From the NCBI GenBank assembly GCA_032718475.1, contig JAUCBJ010000597.1, positions 1 to 64,000 on the forward strand: 64,000 nt of DNA, given 5' to 3'. Position numbers and translations under genes: made by a program. Below the pieces are notes generated by a model. It had not been told where the DNA came from, searched no databases, and saw only the letters and a program-made list of their open reading frames with translations. The stretch comes from Nemertoderma westbladi (lineage: Eukaryota; Xenacoelomorpha; Nemertodermatida; Nemertodermatidae). Shown here piece after piece: positions 62,573 through 64,000 of this stretch (positions are counted from its first letter, which is position 1; each line of letters starts with the position of its first letter).

Positions 62573-62795
62573 CTTCCAATTAAGTGGTTGGCCATTGAAT
62601 GTCTGAAAGAACGTAAGTTCACCTCCAAGTCGGATGTTTGGGCGTTCGCGGTGACAGTTTGGGAGATTCTCACGTTCGGCGGTAAACCATACGAAGGGAT
62701 TCCACCTAAGGAAATGTTCCGAGTGCTTAAGAATGGGGAACGTTTACCGCAACCGACCATCTGCACGTTGGATATCTACACTGTATTGTTGAAAT
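62573..62795 (+). CDS. EGFR: EGFR-like receptor, exon 11 in window (kinase C-lobe)
   Basis: The exon is 223 bases, phase 0 to 1, between acceptor attttag and donor GTAAGT. It encodes [20 protein letters not shown], then [30 protein letters not shown] and [20 protein letters not shown]. The (V/L)PIKW-(M/L)-A-(L/I)-E, SDVW-(S/A)-(Y/F)-(G/A)-VTVWE and GERLPQPPIC-T-like motifs are typical of ErbB kinases. The C-lobe end and the C-terminal tail lie beyond the window. Confidence 0.96.
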
Positions 62796-62968
62796 GTAAG
62801 TTTATTTTAAGTTTTATAATGTTTGCACATGGATGGTGGTTTCTTTGCGTAGTACAATCTCCATTAAAGAACCTCAAATATATTTTTCATTCTTCTATCT
62901 ATAATCGGCCTAAAAATTTGTGCCACCACCATTCAAACTACAATTGTCAAGCGCAATTGCAGTGTGCA
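62796..62968 (+). other. Start of the next receptor intron
   Basis: Unique AT-rich sequence after donor GTAAGT, up to the retrotransposon remnant. Confidence 0.5.
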
Positions 62969-63745
62969 TTAGAAATGCTGTGCCGTCTTTTCGATAAAAT
63001 TGCGCCGCCACAACTCCCTATCACCCATGACATTTGCTAGATCATCCGCATCTTCAAGGCCAGTTTCCTTTAAGATGCGTCTCAAGAAAGTCATGGGCTG
63101 TCCACCATGCTTATTTTCTCCATGGCGCTGCCAAAGTACAAGATTGTGCACAGGCTGATCCTCACGCCAAAAACAATATCCTGCAAAGCGGAGGCGGATT
63201 TGTTCTAGTGTCTAGCTTACAGTAGACACAAATGTCGTTCAACAATGTTGTTCAGTCATGTTATACTGATCTGATTGCTACAATAATTTCATCAGGAATC
63301 CCATATAATGAAAGTATGCTGAACATACGTGAGCGAGAGACTGAATCAAAGGCCTTGAAGAAGTCAACAAAGATAACAGCCAGATGCCTGTCTTTCTTTT
63401 TTGATAATTCTTCAATTATCCTTCTAAGTGCCAAAATGGGCTCCATGGTCCCACGACCTTTACGGAACCCATTCTGATTTCCACGGAGCAGTCTCTCAAT
63501 GGGGTCCCTGATGCGATTTAATAGAATCCTATTGTATAGCTTTGCAGCAATCGATATCAATGAGATTCCCCGAAAAGAACCATAGAGTGTTAGGTTGCCC
63601 TTCTTGGGAACTGGCACCAACTTATTTGTTTTAATGAGTGGGACTAGATAAGAGAGTGGGACTCTCTTAGTCCGGTACACCATGTCTATTATGATTGGGT
63701 GAATGAGCTCCAAGCACTCGGGTATTTTAGTGAAGACCTTAGGTT
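62969..63745 (-). mobile_element. Non-LTR (LINE-type) retrotransposon remnant, internally deleted
   Basis: On the minus strand 63261-63713 (open upstream to about 63740) encodes reverse transcriptase motifs: LVPVPKKGNLTLYGSFRGIS, NGFRKGRGTMEP and VIFVDFFKAFDSVSR. The ORF at 62969-63151 encodes a C-terminal region with LVLWQRHGENKHGGQPMTF, then DRELWRRNF. The part that should lie between, including the Y-x-D-D catalytic motif, is missing. The element is therefore dead. The family is probably a RTE/CR1/Jockey-like LINE, but the clade is not determined. Confidence 0.85.
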
Positions 63746-63870
63746 AGTACAGCATTGAATAGTCTATCCAGGATTAGGAAGTCTCATATAATGAAATGGA
63801 ATCTCAAGTTCCGAATATTTAGGGCAGCAGTAGAACCAGTAGTCCTATTTTGGAGTCCATGATGGGCTCT
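63746..63870 (+). mobile_element. Inverted fragment of a LINE reverse transcriptase ORF
   Basis: On the plus strand, 63793-63862 encodes KFRIFRAAVEPVVLFWSP, preceded by LNSLSRI-like codons. This is the region downstream of the reverse transcriptase catalytic motif in many LINEs (typically L-R-(I/L)-F-x-A-x-V-x-x-V-L-L-Y). It lies head to head with the minus-strand remnant. Confidence 0.6.
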
Positions 63871-64000
63871 AAGACTACTTAGCATATTAGTTATCCATCA
63901 AAATGAATAAGTTCGGTCCAACTTGTCTTCATCTTTCAGGTTTGAGATTTGTAGATATCCCCCCACTGGCCCAATATTTATTATCACCTTGACCTTTATT
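63871..64000 (+). other. Receptor intron continuing out of the window
   Basis: No feature recognised; it may include more retrotransposon sequence. Confidence 0.4.

Overview
The window is animal nuclear DNA. It is AT-rich and rich in introns and repeats. The host is probably a marine invertebrate, possibly a deuterostome, but that is inferred only from general texture and repeat types. The backbone is one plus-strand gene, an EGFR/ErbB-family receptor tyrosine kinase. Eleven consecutive exons lie between 9876 and 62795, all with GT-AG introns and phases that fit each other exactly (704 codons in total). They run from the first furin-like cysteine-rich region through the second L domain, the second cysteine-rich region, the transmembrane helix and most of the kinase. 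The first L domain lies upstream of the window and the kinase C-lobe end lies downstream.

Everything else sits inside or upstream of this gene. 1-9875 is intron or upstream sequence with an intact intronless 515-codon ORF (4170-5717) that may be an endogenous viral nucleoprotein-like element, plus small repeats. 17352-18419 is an intronless two-RRM gene of hnRNP M/MYEF2 type, probably a retrogene, nested in the intron between exons 14198-14463 and 21266-21459. 25048-44495 is a complete Polinton/Maverick DNA transposon of 19,448 bp with 947-bp terminal inverted repeats and a perfect 6-bp target duplication (ctcatg), inserted in the next intron. The last introns carry three unrelated tandem arrays: a 22-bp array (49653-52616), a 50-bp array (53981-54380) and an 18-bp array of about 7.5 kb (55016-62537). 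Non-LTR retrotransposon debris lies at 62969-63862.

The Polinton has the expected virus-like set: protein-primed DNA polymerase, retroviral-type integrase with C-terminal chromodomain, adenovirus-type cysteine protease, FtsK/HerA-type packaging ATPase, double-jelly-roll major capsid protein, basic core-like protein and conserved small proteins. It also has less usual cargo: a TBP-like protein, a possible PC4-like protein, a dUTPase-like protein with degenerate active-site motifs, and two tandem penton-like minor capsid genes. All the long genes carry single frameshifts or stops (nine breaks in seven genes), while most short genes are open. The element is therefore either young but decaying, or partly mis-assembled at homopolymers.

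The most unusual observations are: the Polinton's apparent transcription-factor cargo; terminal repeats that have captured the 3' end of an internal gene; a 23-bp perfect hairpin inside the integrase; an intronic array that has amplified the receptor's own exon end with its 5' splice site about 30 times; and an 18-bp array of about 418 units that keeps register for 7.5 kb.
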